Of a DNA stretch of 44,697 nucleotides, positions 10,142-16,678 are shown in pieces. A program made the translations under genes and the position numbers. The notes beneath the pieces were generated by a model. It was not told the DNA's origin, searched no databases, and worked only from the letters and a program-made list of their open reading frames with translations. The stretch's first letter is position 1. The number at the start of each line of letters is the position of its first letter. Source of the DNA: Lysobacterales bacterium (GTDB lineage: Bacteria > Pseudomonadota > Gammaproteobacteria > Xanthomonadales > Xanthomonadaceae); the NCBI GenBank assembly GCA_015655355.1, contig JAATFG010000129.1:1-44697 (forward strand), given 5' to 3'.

Positions 10142-11650
10142 TTAGAAGCGGAGGGTCGCTTCGACGGCAGCAAAGAAGGTATTGCCGTAACCGGCCTCTT
10201 TCAACACGCTGCCAGCATCGAGATAATCGATTTTCACTGCAGTCTCGACATGGGTGTTGATCTGCCATGCGATGTCGCCGCGAAGCAACGCGCCCACGTC
10301 ATGCCCCGGCACGTTCTGGGTACCGGCATAGACACCTTCACTGAAGGTATACACCGCATCTTTCTCGTCCACACGCCGCAAGGGTTCGTACTCGAAACCG
10401 AACGAGACGTTCTTGAGTGGTGACAACCTGAAGGTCGGCGCGAATGTCGTCAAATTGGTCGGTCCGATCAGGTTGCCCCACGTGAAGTACGGAATCGAGC
10501 CGTAGAAGAACGTGAAATCCCGCATCGTATGGCCGGCGTAGGCACCTCCGCCGGAAGTGTAATCCGCATGGAAGCCAATGGTCGGCTTCCATTTTCCGGG
10601 CAAAGTGCGACTGGCATTGCTGAAGAAACCCCATGCCGAAACATCATTGTCGCCGTAATCGCCATCTTGACGGATCAGGCTGGCATCCAGTTTGCTCGCA
10701 CCGAAGTTGCCCCAGATGCGCGTGCCGTAGATCTTGCGATCTTCATCCGCGGTTTGCGGACCCCACTTCTTGTTCTGTCGTTCCAGCTCCCAGGCAAAGG
10801 GATCGATGTAAAGCGCGTCGTCGCCCGGCTTGTCCGGTCGCACAGCTGCAAAACTGGTCGTCACCCCGCGGAATTTGTCGCCATCATCCGAAGAATCGTC
10901 GAATCCTCCGCTGGTCAACACGACGGTTTTCAGATCGAAGGCCGTGAAACGGAACCGTTGCCATTGCATGGCTGCCGTCACGCCATCCAGAAAGGTATAG
11001 ACATCGGGCGCAGGACGGATGTGGATGATGTTCGGCGGACCGTCCATGAATTCCTGCCTGCCCACTTTGACCTGGTAACTCGTGGCCTCGCCATGCCCTG
11101 CGTATTCGGCGAACAGTTGCTGCACAACCGCGTCGTTTTCCTGCTGGGCCGATTGGACCTTGCCGGGATTGTGCCCGTGCACAATGCTGTTGTTGGCTTC
11201 GCCAAAGATGCGAAAATCCGTACCGAAATGCGCATCGAACCCGATGACGTTGCGCTCCTGCCACGCATCCTGGGCTTCGACCGTTTTGAGCCCCGGATGG
11301 TCTGTGTAGTTCAGTCGGGTACGGTGCTCGGCAAGCAGCGTGATGTACGAGTTCGGCAACCGGCCCAATTGGACGTGCTTGTAACTCGGCGCCTTGGATG
11401 CATCACTCCAATCCTCCGTGGACCGGTTGTACATGTATAACCCGGACTTCGGCCCGTAACCCATCGCATTGATCGGGTAAACGGGTTTGTTGGGGTTGCT
11501 CGCAGCGTTGCGGGCGCCGCCTGCATCGGCAACCGTGTTCTTTCCGGTATCGGCTATCGGAATATCGGGGGCGGCTTGCTGAGCTTTCGCAGCATAGCAA
11601 TACACCATCAGCGCCGCGCTCAGCGACGCCGTCAACAGATTGGACTTCAT
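10142..11650 (-). CDS. Outer-membrane porin, alginate-export-like beta-barrel (module A)
   Basis: This 502-residue exported protein has a signal peptide (MKSNLLTASLSAALM..., probable cleavage at AKA|Q, residue 23). It is rich in alternating aromatic/polar beta-strands, contains the segment YQVKVGRQEFMDGPPNIIH, and ends in a C-terminal phenylalanine (EATLRF), the usual outer-membrane insertion signal. It looks like the Alginate_exp/DUF1302-type porin group often found beside aromatic catabolic genes. It probably lets the aromatic substrate of module A across the outer membrane. A well-placed GGAG precedes its ATG. It is the last gene after the ferredoxin on the same strand, with an 86-base gap. 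The specific substrate cannot be inferred. Confidence 0.85.
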   Translation of the reverse strand: MKSNLLTASLSAALMVYCYAAKAQQAAPDIPIADTGKNTVADAGGARNAASNPNKPVYPINAMGYGPKSGLYMYNRSTEDWSDASKAPSYKHVQLGRLPNSYITLLAEHRTRLNYTDHPGLKTVEAQDAWQERNVIGFDAHFGTDFRIFGEANNSIVHGHNPGKVQSAQQENDAVVQQLFAEYAGHGEATSYQVKVGRQEFMDGPPNIIHIRPAPDVYTFLDGVTAAMQWQRFRFTAFDLKTVVLTSGGFDDSSDDGDKFRGVTTSFAAVRPDKPGDDALYIDPFAWELERQNKKWGPQTADEDRKIYGTRIWGNFGASKLDASLIRQDGDYGDNDVSAWGFFSNASRTLPGKWKPTIGFHADYTSGGGAYAGHTMRDFTFFYGSIPYFTWGNLIGPTNLTTFAPTFRLSPLKNVSFGFEYEPLRRVDEKDAVYTFSEGVYAGTQNVPGHDVGALLRGDIAWQINTHVETAVKIDYLDAGSVLKEAGYGNTFFAAVEATLRF

Positions 11651-11736
11651 GATTGTCTCCAGATGGCTGGCGCCGGGTGGGGGGCGGGCGCACCGGGGGT
11701 GGGTGTTACTTGCTTACATCACGCGGATGTGGTTCT

Positions 11737-12057
11737 TCATTGCGCGTCGGGGAGTTCGACAACTAGTCCGTCGAGCTCGTCGCTTACCTCGATCTGGCAA
11801 CTCAGGCGGCTGTTGTCGCGGCGTTCCGCAGCAACGGCGTCGAGCATGTCCAGTTCGTCATCACCGGGCGGACCGACGCGAGCGCACCATGCCTGATCCA
11901 CGTATACGTGGCAGGTGGCGCATGACAGGACGCCACCACATTCGGCCGTGATGCCGCCGAGGCCATTGCGGGTCGCGCCGAACATCACTGAATCGCCGAC
12001 TTCGACGTCGATCGTTCTCGCGACCCCGTCCGGGTATCGATAAGTCACTTTGGGCAC
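11737..12057 (-). CDS. 2Fe-2S ferredoxin, putidaredoxin/adrenodoxin type
   Basis: This 106-residue ferredoxin has cluster ligands Cys40, Cys46, Cys49 and Cys87 (AECGGVLSCATC ... LSCQIEV), the C-x5-C-x2-C-x37-C spacing of vertebrate-type (Isc/putidaredoxin) ferredoxins rather than Rieske proteins. It most likely passes electrons from the FAD reductase encoded at 16662 to the terminal oxygenase of module A, since it has the same genomic neighbourhood and no other acceptor is present. The start codon is GTG, preceded by a purine-rich GAGAGGAG. It lies 25 bases after the small unknown gene at 12083-12472, so the two are probably cotranscribed. Confidence 0.92.
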   Translation of the reverse strand: MPKVTYRYPDGVARTIDVEVGDSVMFGATRNGLGGITAECGGVLSCATCHVYVDQAWCARVGPPGDDELDMLDAVAAERRDNSRLSCQIEVSDELDGLVVELPDAQ

Positions 12058-12082
12058 AACAAGCTCCTCTCTTGTTGGTTGG

Positions 12083-12472
12083 CTAGAAAGAATTAATCAG
12101 GTAGTCATCGGTGAATTCGCCCTGGGAAATCCATACCGGGATTTCCTCGAGATCGAATCGGCCGACCGTCAGTACGGCCGAACCGGCAGGTTGTTCGCCT
12201 TCGGCCACGGCACGAATTCCCGTTGCGAAAGCGCCTGCGTTCTCGGCACTCATTTCCCACTGGTAATGGCCGTCGACGGCGCGGCGCAAGCCGCGCGGCG
12301 CTGGCATGCTGCGTAACCACAGTTCACTGCCGGATGCGTCCTGCACGCGGCCTTCGCCGCCGTCATCGGCAAGCCGTTCCAACTCGCCGGCCAGGCAAGC
12401 CAAATCCGTTCGCTCACCCAGAATCAGGAACTGGGGGTGGAAATCGCTGGGCAGGAAATCGAATCTCAGCAT
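12083..12472 (-). CDS. Unknown 129-residue protein in module A
   Basis: I do not recognise this family. The protein is acidic, has no signal peptide, no membrane segment and only one cysteine (Cys26). It starts MLRFDFLPSDFHPQFLILGERTD and includes AVDGHYQWEMSAENAGAFATGIRAVA and the acidic C-terminus GEFTDDYLINSF. Real coding is supported by the compact fit between the ferredoxin (25 bases downstream) and the divergent IclR gene. Its position directly ahead of the ferredoxin suggests a role tied to the oxygenase, for example as an accessory or assembly factor, but this is only context. The length suits a small alpha/beta domain. Confidence 0.7.
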   Translation of the reverse strand: MLRFDFLPSDFHPQFLILGERTDLACLAGELERLADDGGEGRVQDASGSELWLRSMPAPRGLRRAVDGHYQWEMSAENAGAFATGIRAVAEGEQPAGSAVLTVGRFDLEEIPVWISQGEFTDDYLINSF

Positions 12473-12492
12473 GACGCGGATGTCCCGTGGTT

Positions 12493-12522
12493 TTGCAGTT
12501 GCCCCGCCAAGGGCGTAACTGC
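12493..12522 (+). promoter_or_regulatory. Candidate iclR promoter overlapped by a dyad
   Basis: TTGCAG (12493-12498) and TAACTG (12516-12521) are separated by exactly 17 bases and point toward the IclR gene. The same stretch is an imperfect inverted repeat: GCAGTT-GCCC (12495-12504), a 6-base centre, then GGGC and, after a 2-base bulge, AACTGC (12511-12522). A dyad lying across -35 to -10 is what an autoregulated promoter would show. The divergent gene at 12472 may be controlled from the same site. Confidence 0.45.
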
Positions 12523-12567
12523 GACAATGAAATCCATCGATTGGAAATTGCAGGTTTCGAAGCAGGA

Positions 12568-13347
12568 ATGGCCGTTGAAGAAGAGAACGAGGACGAGGGC
12601 CAAGGGGGAACCGTCCGCGCGGTGGTTCGCGCCATCGACATCCTCAAGAGCTTCGAAGGAAGCAACGGCGCCTTGTCGGTGGCCGAGATCCAGAAACGCG
12701 TCCCGCTGAGCCGCCCCACGCTGTATCGCCTGATCGACACGCTGATCAGCACCGGCATGCTGTTCTCCGAAGGCGAGCCACAACGGTTGCGCTTGGGTCG
12801 CACCGCGGCCAGGCTGGGGCAGATGTGGGCAGGACAGTTCGCGATCGAGGCCTACGCCAAGCCGATCCTGGATCGGTTGCGGGACGAAACTGGCGAGAGC
12901 TGCGGCTTGTTCAAGATCCAGAACGATCGGCAGTACTGCATCCTTGAATCGCGCAGCCTGCATCCGCTGTCGATGACCCGCGGCTTCGGTGAACTCATGG
13001 ACGGATTCCATGGCGCCAGCGGCAAGGCGATCCTCGCCTGGCTGCCGCTGGAAGAGGCGCAGCGAATCTCGGTCGAAAGCTCGCCCAAGGGTTCCAGGCC
13101 AATCACCCGCAAAGAGCTGCAGGCGATCCGCGATGCGGGTTTCGCCCAAAGCCAGGGCGCGGTCTTCAAGGGCGCCGCTTCCGTCGCGGCTCCGGTGTTC
13201 GACGTGGAAAAGCGCATCTATGGTTCGTTGGCGATCTTCGGTCCTGCCGCGCGCCTCAGCGATGGCATGCTGGCCAAAGCGACGCAGTTGGTCGTGGCAT
13301 CCGCGCAGGAATTGTCCGCGCAACTCGGCGCTGTCGTGACCCCTTAA
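12568..13347 (+). CDS. IclR-family transcriptional regulator (module A)
   Basis: This is a 259-residue regulator. Its N-terminal winged helix-turn-helix (about 15-75) reads VRAIDILKSFEGSNGALSVAEIQKRVPLSRPTLYRLIDTLISTGML. It is followed by the IclR effector domain with FHGASGKAILAWLP, the helix GFAQSQGAVFKGAASVAAPVFD and the final ALLxA-like strand GSLAIFGPAARLS. The ATG at 12568 gives the family's normal length; the frame remains open upstream to a GTG at 12487. It sits between the small-protein/ferredoxin genes and the oxygenase genes and is the only regulator in module A, so it probably controls them through the paired dyads at 16425 and 16461. Effectors of IclR proteins in such clusters are usually the aromatic acid. 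Confidence 0.9.
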   Translation: MAVEEENEDEGQGGTVRAVVRAIDILKSFEGSNGALSVAEIQKRVPLSRPTLYRLIDTLISTGMLFSEGEPQRLRLGRTAARLGQMWAGQFAIEAYAKPILDRLRDETGESCGLFKIQNDRQYCILESRSLHPLSMTRGFGELMDGFHGASGKAILAWLPLEEAQRISVESSPKGSRPITRKELQAIRDAGFAQSQGAVFKGAASVAAPVFDVEKRIYGSLAIFGPAARLSDGMLAKATQLVVASAQELSAQLGAVVTP

Positions 13348-13438
13348 GCGCCGCGCCACCCAATGGCGACCGGCGGCGGAACTGCCCGCGCCAGGCCGCT
13401 CGTTACCGCTGCTGTCCGCCTGCCTCATCGCCTGTCCG

Positions 13439-13633
13439 TCAGCCTTCGCCGACGATCGCCTTGACGTCGGAGGCATGCACCAGCTCTTCCTCGCCGACCA
13501 GCGATGCGTCATCCGCTTCGACGTAGCGGATGTTCAGCCATTGGCCGTCGCCGATGTTCTCCATCACTTCGGCCAACGCACCGGTGACAAGCTTGAGGCG
13601 GGTGCCCGGCTCGATGGAAATGACGTTGATCAT
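13439..13633 (-). CDS. Unknown 64-residue protein following the oxygenase beta subunit
   Basis: This small acidic protein begins MINVISIEPGTRLKLVTGALAEV and contains ENIGDGQWLNIRYVEADD and VGEEELVHASDVKAIVGEG. The pattern of short beta-strands with glycine turns suggests a small SH3-like or KOW-like barrel; there are no cysteines or metal motifs. It starts nine bases after the beta-subunit stop with GGGG just before the ATG, so it is very likely expressed with the oxygenase. I do not recognise a named family. A role in stabilising or assembling the oxygenase is possible from context only. Confidence 0.7.
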   Translation of the reverse strand: MINVISIEPGTRLKLVTGALAEVMENIGDGQWLNIRYVEADDASLVGEEELVHASDVKAIVGEG

Positions 13634-13642
13634 GCTTGCCCC

Positions 13643-14191
13643 TCAGAAGAACGCGGTCAGGTTTTTGGCCAGAAGCACGTTCTGGTCGAGGATGATTTCG
13701 CGACGCCTGATGCGCCAAGTGTCTTCATGCCGGCGCAGCACGTCGGTACGCTTGCCGACGAAGGTGTAGGTTTCGCGCTCCACGCGGTTCTGGTGCACCA
13801 AGAAACGCGAAGAAACCGTCACTTCCTCCGCCGCCTCCGATGTGCCCTTGATGTCGAGCAGCCTGACGTTGGACACCATGTGGCAAACGCGCGACAGCGG
13901 CTCCTCGGCGTAGTGCACGCCGGTGAGGATCTGCTCGACGCGCTTGGTCAGGGTCCACTTGCCTTCGTCGAACCAGCTGATGCCTTGGCCTTGCTGGGTG
14001 TTCTCGCGCTCGGCGTGCTGGCCGAACTTCACGTTCCTGCGGATCGGCATGAAATAGACGATGTCCTCGTCAAGCATGTCCAGCCATTCCTTGAATCGGC
14101 GGCTGTCGAGGTATTCGGATTCCAGGTAGAGGAAATCCTCGACCTCGCCGCGCAGCAGCAGGGTTGCCACCGTGTTCGGAACCTGACTCAT
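13643..14191 (-). CDS. Ring-hydroxylating dioxygenase beta subunit (module A)
   Basis: This is a 182-residue small subunit with the SnoaL/cystatin-like fold that builds alpha3-beta3 dioxygenases. Typical features are FLYLESEYLDSRRFKEWLDMLDEDIVYFMP near the N-terminus, HMVSNVRLLDIKG in the middle, and the closing WRIRRREIILDQNVLLAKNLTAFF. The ATG at 14191 was chosen because AGGAG lies five bases before it; a GTG two codons earlier is possible. It is separated from the alpha gene by the SDR gene, an arrangement of the order alpha-SDR-beta that is less usual than alpha directly followed by beta. Confidence 0.93.
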   Translation of the reverse strand: MSQVPNTVATLLLRGEVEDFLYLESEYLDSRRFKEWLDMLDEDIVYFMPIRRNVKFGQHAERENTQQGQGISWFDEGKWTLTKRVEQILTGVHYAEEPLSRVCHMVSNVRLLDIKGTSEAAEEVTVSSRFLVHQNRVERETYTFVGKRTDVLRRHEDTWRIRRREIILDQNVLLAKNLTAFF

Positions 14192-14231
14192 GTGCACTCC
14201 TTCTGAATGACTCGATTCATTGCGGCGACTG

Positions 14232-15011
14232 TCACGGTTTGCCCGGAATCGGGCCGCCTTGATGGAAGAAACACCCCACGTCCAGCACGGTGCCGGAGAT
14301 CGCTTCGGCTTCCTTCGACAGCAGGAAGCCGACGGCCGCGGCCATGTCCTCGCCGTTCATCACTCGTCCGGCGACGGTGCCGGGCGCGCCCTTGCCGAGC
14401 TTGTTCGGGTCGCCGCCGACGCGCGCCAGGCTGATGCCGCCGACGATGCCGCCGCCGCCCGGGATGATGGTGTTGACGCGGATGCGATCATGGAAATGGT
14501 CGTAGGCCAGCGACTGCGCCAACGCCAGCACCCCCCCCTTGGACGCGGCATAAGCGGCCATGTTGGGTTTGCCGTAACCGGAGCCGGAACCGATGATGGC
14601 GATGGCACCGCCGCCCTGGCGCTGCATGGCCGGGATCGTCGCGCGCGCGCACAGGTAGGTCCCGCGCAGGTTCACCGCCATGATCCGATCCCACAGTTCC
14701 GGCGGCGTATCCAGCACCGTGCCCAGCGGGCCGATGGCGGCATTGGCCACCAGCGCGTCGATGCGGCCGAACGTGTCCAGCGCATGCTGAATGACGTCGT
14801 TCACCGCCGCTTCGTCGCTGACGTCCGCTTCCAGCACTTCGGCGGACAAACCCTCGGCCGCCAGCATCGCGCGGGTATCGGCGATGCCCTGGATGCCCGG
14901 CGCGTCCACGCCGAAGGCCACGACATCGTAGCCTTGCGCGGCAAGGTGAAGCGCGATGCTGCGGCCCATGCCGAAGCTGCCACCGCTTACCACGGCAACG
15001 GGCTTGCTCAT
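14232..15011 (-). CDS. Short-chain dehydrogenase, probable cis-dihydrodiol dehydrogenase
   Basis: This classical SDR of 259 residues has a nucleotide-binding SGGSFGMGRS at about 9-18, where the usual TGxxxGxG threonine is replaced by serine. It has Asp36 after the second strand favouring NAD over NADP, and VANAAIG as the NNAG equivalent. The catalytic set is Ser142 or Ser144, Tyr154 and Lys158 (YAASK). It overlaps the alpha-subunit stop by four bases (ATGA), so it is translationally coupled to the oxygenase. The natural reading is oxidation of the cis-dihydrodiol made by the dioxygenase to a catechol. The exact substrate is unknown. Confidence 0.9.
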   Translation of the reverse strand: MSKPVAVVSGGSFGMGRSIALHLAAQGYDVVAFGVDAPGIQGIADTRAMLAAEGLSAEVLEADVSDEAAVNDVIQHALDTFGRIDALVANAAIGPLGTVLDTPPELWDRIMAVNLRGTYLCARATIPAMQRQGGGAIAIIGSGSGYGKPNMAAYAASKGGVLALAQSLAYDHFHDRIRVNTIIPGGGGIVGGISLARVGGDPNKLGKGAPGTVAGRVMNGEDMAAAVGFLLSKEAEAISGTVLDVGCFFHQGGPIPGKP

Positions 15012-16336
15012 TGCTTCTGTCCCAGCAGTTCACCCCAATCGCCGCCGTCCATGTAGGACGCCCAGCGCTCGTAGTAGTTGCGCGCGTTCTGCTCGGTCAT
15101 CTGGTAGCTGACGTCGCCGCCATACGGACCGTCCTTGACGAACTTGCCCTGCGACTGCGCGTAGTTGAACGGATAGCGCTTGGCAATCGTGCCAGTGCTG
15201 GCGTTGGTGGCGTACAACCAGTTTTCGGCGTCGTCCTGCTCGGTCATGCCGGCAGGGCCGGAATAACGCATGTAGTAGTGGCGCAGGTAATCCTTCACCG
15301 CTTCCGGTGCATCAGCATCGACCAGGAAGAAACGCCACGCTTCGGTTTCGGTCGGGCTGTGCGGGTGCCACACGCACAGCCCGCGCGGTTGGCGCGCATG
15401 GTACGAGGTGTTCGGGAACACGGTGCCGGTGAAGCCGAGCAGGCGCGCGGTGTCGCCCAGCGCGGCTTTGCGCTTTTCGTGCGCTTCGCGGAAATATGCT
15501 TCGATTTCCGGATCGGTCAGAAACGAATCGCCGTATTCGTTGCTTTCCGGGGCGATTGCACTGTGCACGCCGTGACCTTCCGGGAAGCTCACCCAGATGT
15601 GTTCGGCCTGTTCCAGTGCGCCGTCGTTGCGGCGACCGGTGGTGCCGGCCTTCGAACCGGGACCGATGCCGATCAGGTCCACCGAACGGTGGCTGGGGTT
15701 GTGGTAGGAGTCGCCGAGGAAGTTTTCCGAAGCGAATTTCCAGTTCGACGGCACGATCCACTTGTGCACGCCAATCACTTCCGAGCCGCCCGGACGACCG
15801 TCGCGGCAATCGAGGACTTGATCCAGATGGATCAGCGCCTTGCCCATGTAGGCGTCCCATTCCGGCGCGTCCTTGTCCCAGGTCGCCCACACGGTGCCCT
15901 TGTAGCGCTTGAGCCTGGCCACTTCGATCAGCGACCACTGGTCGCGTTCCAGCGAACCTTCGTACAGGTTGCGGTACTGCGGCACGCCCTGCAGCTTGCC
16001 TTCGGTGGTATAGCTCCAACTGTGGTAGGGACAGGTGAACAACGAAGTGTTGCCTTGCTCATAGCGGCACACCTTCATGCCGCGGTGGCGGCAGGAATTG
16101 AGGAAGACGTGCACTTCGCCTTGTTTGTCGCGGCAGAGGATCACCGACTCCTCTCCCATGCGCGACACGAAAAAATCGCCCGGGTTCGGTATCTGGCTTT
16201 CATGGCCGACGAACAACCATGCTCGCGCGAACACGGTTTCCAGTTCCTGCCGGTAAATCTCGCGATCAACGAAAATCTCGCGGCTGATTTCGCCGCCTGT
16301 CGAATTGACCAGCGTCTTTGCTTCGAGCTTCCGCAT
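15008..16336 (-). CDS. Ring-hydroxylating dioxygenase alpha subunit (module A)
   Basis: This 442-residue terminal oxygenase alpha chain has an N-terminal Rieske 2Fe-2S domain with Cys82-x-His84 (SCRHRG) and Cys102-x2-His105 (TCPYHSW). The catalytic domain carries the mononuclear-iron facial triad start in ENFLGDSYHNPSHRSVD, with Asp209, His212 and His216, and a likely third ligand aspartate in MTEQDDAEN. The second histidine comes after three residues rather than the four seen in naphthalene dioxygenase. It belongs to the alpha/beta benzoate-biphenyl-phthalate-3,4 type group. The ATG at 16336 has AGGAAGG seven bases upstream; the 29 codons open above it are not homologous. Together with beta, SDR, ferredoxin and FAD reductase it makes a full three-component dioxygenase. 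Confidence 0.94.
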   Translation of the reverse strand: MRKLEAKTLVNSTGGEISREIFVDREIYRQELETVFARAWLFVGHESQIPNPGDFFVSRMGEESVILCRDKQGEVHVFLNSCRHRGMKVCRYEQGNTSLFTCPYHSWSYTTEGKLQGVPQYRNLYEGSLERDQWSLIEVARLKRYKGTVWATWDKDAPEWDAYMGKALIHLDQVLDCRDGRPGGSEVIGVHKWIVPSNWKFASENFLGDSYHNPSHRSVDLIGIGPGSKAGTTGRRNDGALEQAEHIWVSFPEGHGVHSAIAPESNEYGDSFLTDPEIEAYFREAHEKRKAALGDTARLLGFTGTVFPNTSYHARQPRGLCVWHPHSPTETEAWRFFLVDADAPEAVKDYLRHYYMRYSGPAGMTEQDDAENWLYATNASTGTIAKRYPFNYAQSQGKFVKDGPYGGDVSYQMTEQNARNYYERWASYMDGGDWGELLGQKQ

Positions 16337-16424
16337 TGCCTTCCTCGTCACTTGTCTGTCGATAACCGCGTTTCCGATTGCGCACGCACGCGTCGAGCAC
16401 GGAAACGAGCGCCTTGTCTTCAAT

Positions 16425-16441
16425 AGTCCGCTAGTCGGACT
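16425..16441. promoter_or_regulatory. Operator copy 1, AGTCC-N7-GGACT
   Basis: AGTCCGCTAGTCGGACT is an inverted repeat with perfect 6-base arms and a 5-base centre. Its core AGTCC-N7-GGAC recurs 36 bases away. It falls just downstream of the predicted oxygenase start of transcription. The best candidate protein is the IclR regulator encoded at 12568, because IclR proteins bind short dyads of this size, often in pairs. Confidence 0.6.
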
Positions 16442-16460
16442 TATGTTTCATTTATACCAA

Positions 16461-16477
16461 AGTCCATATAGTGGACA
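16461..16477. promoter_or_regulatory. Operator copy 2, AGTCC-N7-GGACA
   Basis: AGTCCATATAGTGGACA shares AGTCC-N7-GGAC with the first copy and has 5-base perfect arms GTCCA/TGGAC. It covers the candidate -10 (TATAGT) of the reductase promoter and the -35 region of the oxygenase promoter. A protein bound here could shut off both directions at once. Confidence 0.6.
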
Positions 16478-16609
16478 CTTGTCTCAAATTAATGATCGGC
16501 GTATCAATACCGCCTTGTCAACAAGACGCTTGCGTGTCGCGAGGGCAAAGCGCGACGACTGCAGTGCGTTGCGCACGATCATTCAATGCGGCAACCGGAG
16601 GAGGATTGC

Positions 16610-16678
16610 GTGTACATACCAAGCGTGTTTTTCGCATGGCGCCAAGGCGCGGGAGGATTGCATGTCCGCACGCCATGA
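16610..16678 (+). CDS. Possible 22-residue leader peptide overlapping the reductase start
   Basis: A GTG at 16610 follows the very strong ribosome-binding site GGAGGAGG by five bases and opens a 22-codon frame ending in TGA at 16676-16678, which overlaps the first codons of the reductase gene (ATG 16662) in another frame. The element GGAGGATTGC followed by a start codon (GTG, then ATG) occurs twice, 52 bases apart. Translation of the short frame would carry ribosomes over the true start. It may instead be a chance product of a duplicated ribosome-binding site. Confidence 0.3.
   Translation: MYIPSVFFAWRQGAGGLHVRTP

Larger units (their letters stand above)
16337..16661. promoter_or_regulatory. 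Divergent control region of module A (325 bases)
   Basis: This gap between the alpha subunit and the FAD reductase is locally AT-rich (about 16440-16500). Toward the oxygenase, TATAAA (minus strand, 16456-16451) is a good -10 box. Toward the reductase, TATAGT (16467-16472) is a good -10 box. Neither has a strong -35, so activation or competition is likely. Both candidate promoters are within about 30 bases of each other and are overlapped or flanked by two similar dyads, listed separately. The remainder up to 16600 shows no gene that I can support. Confidence 0.5.
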
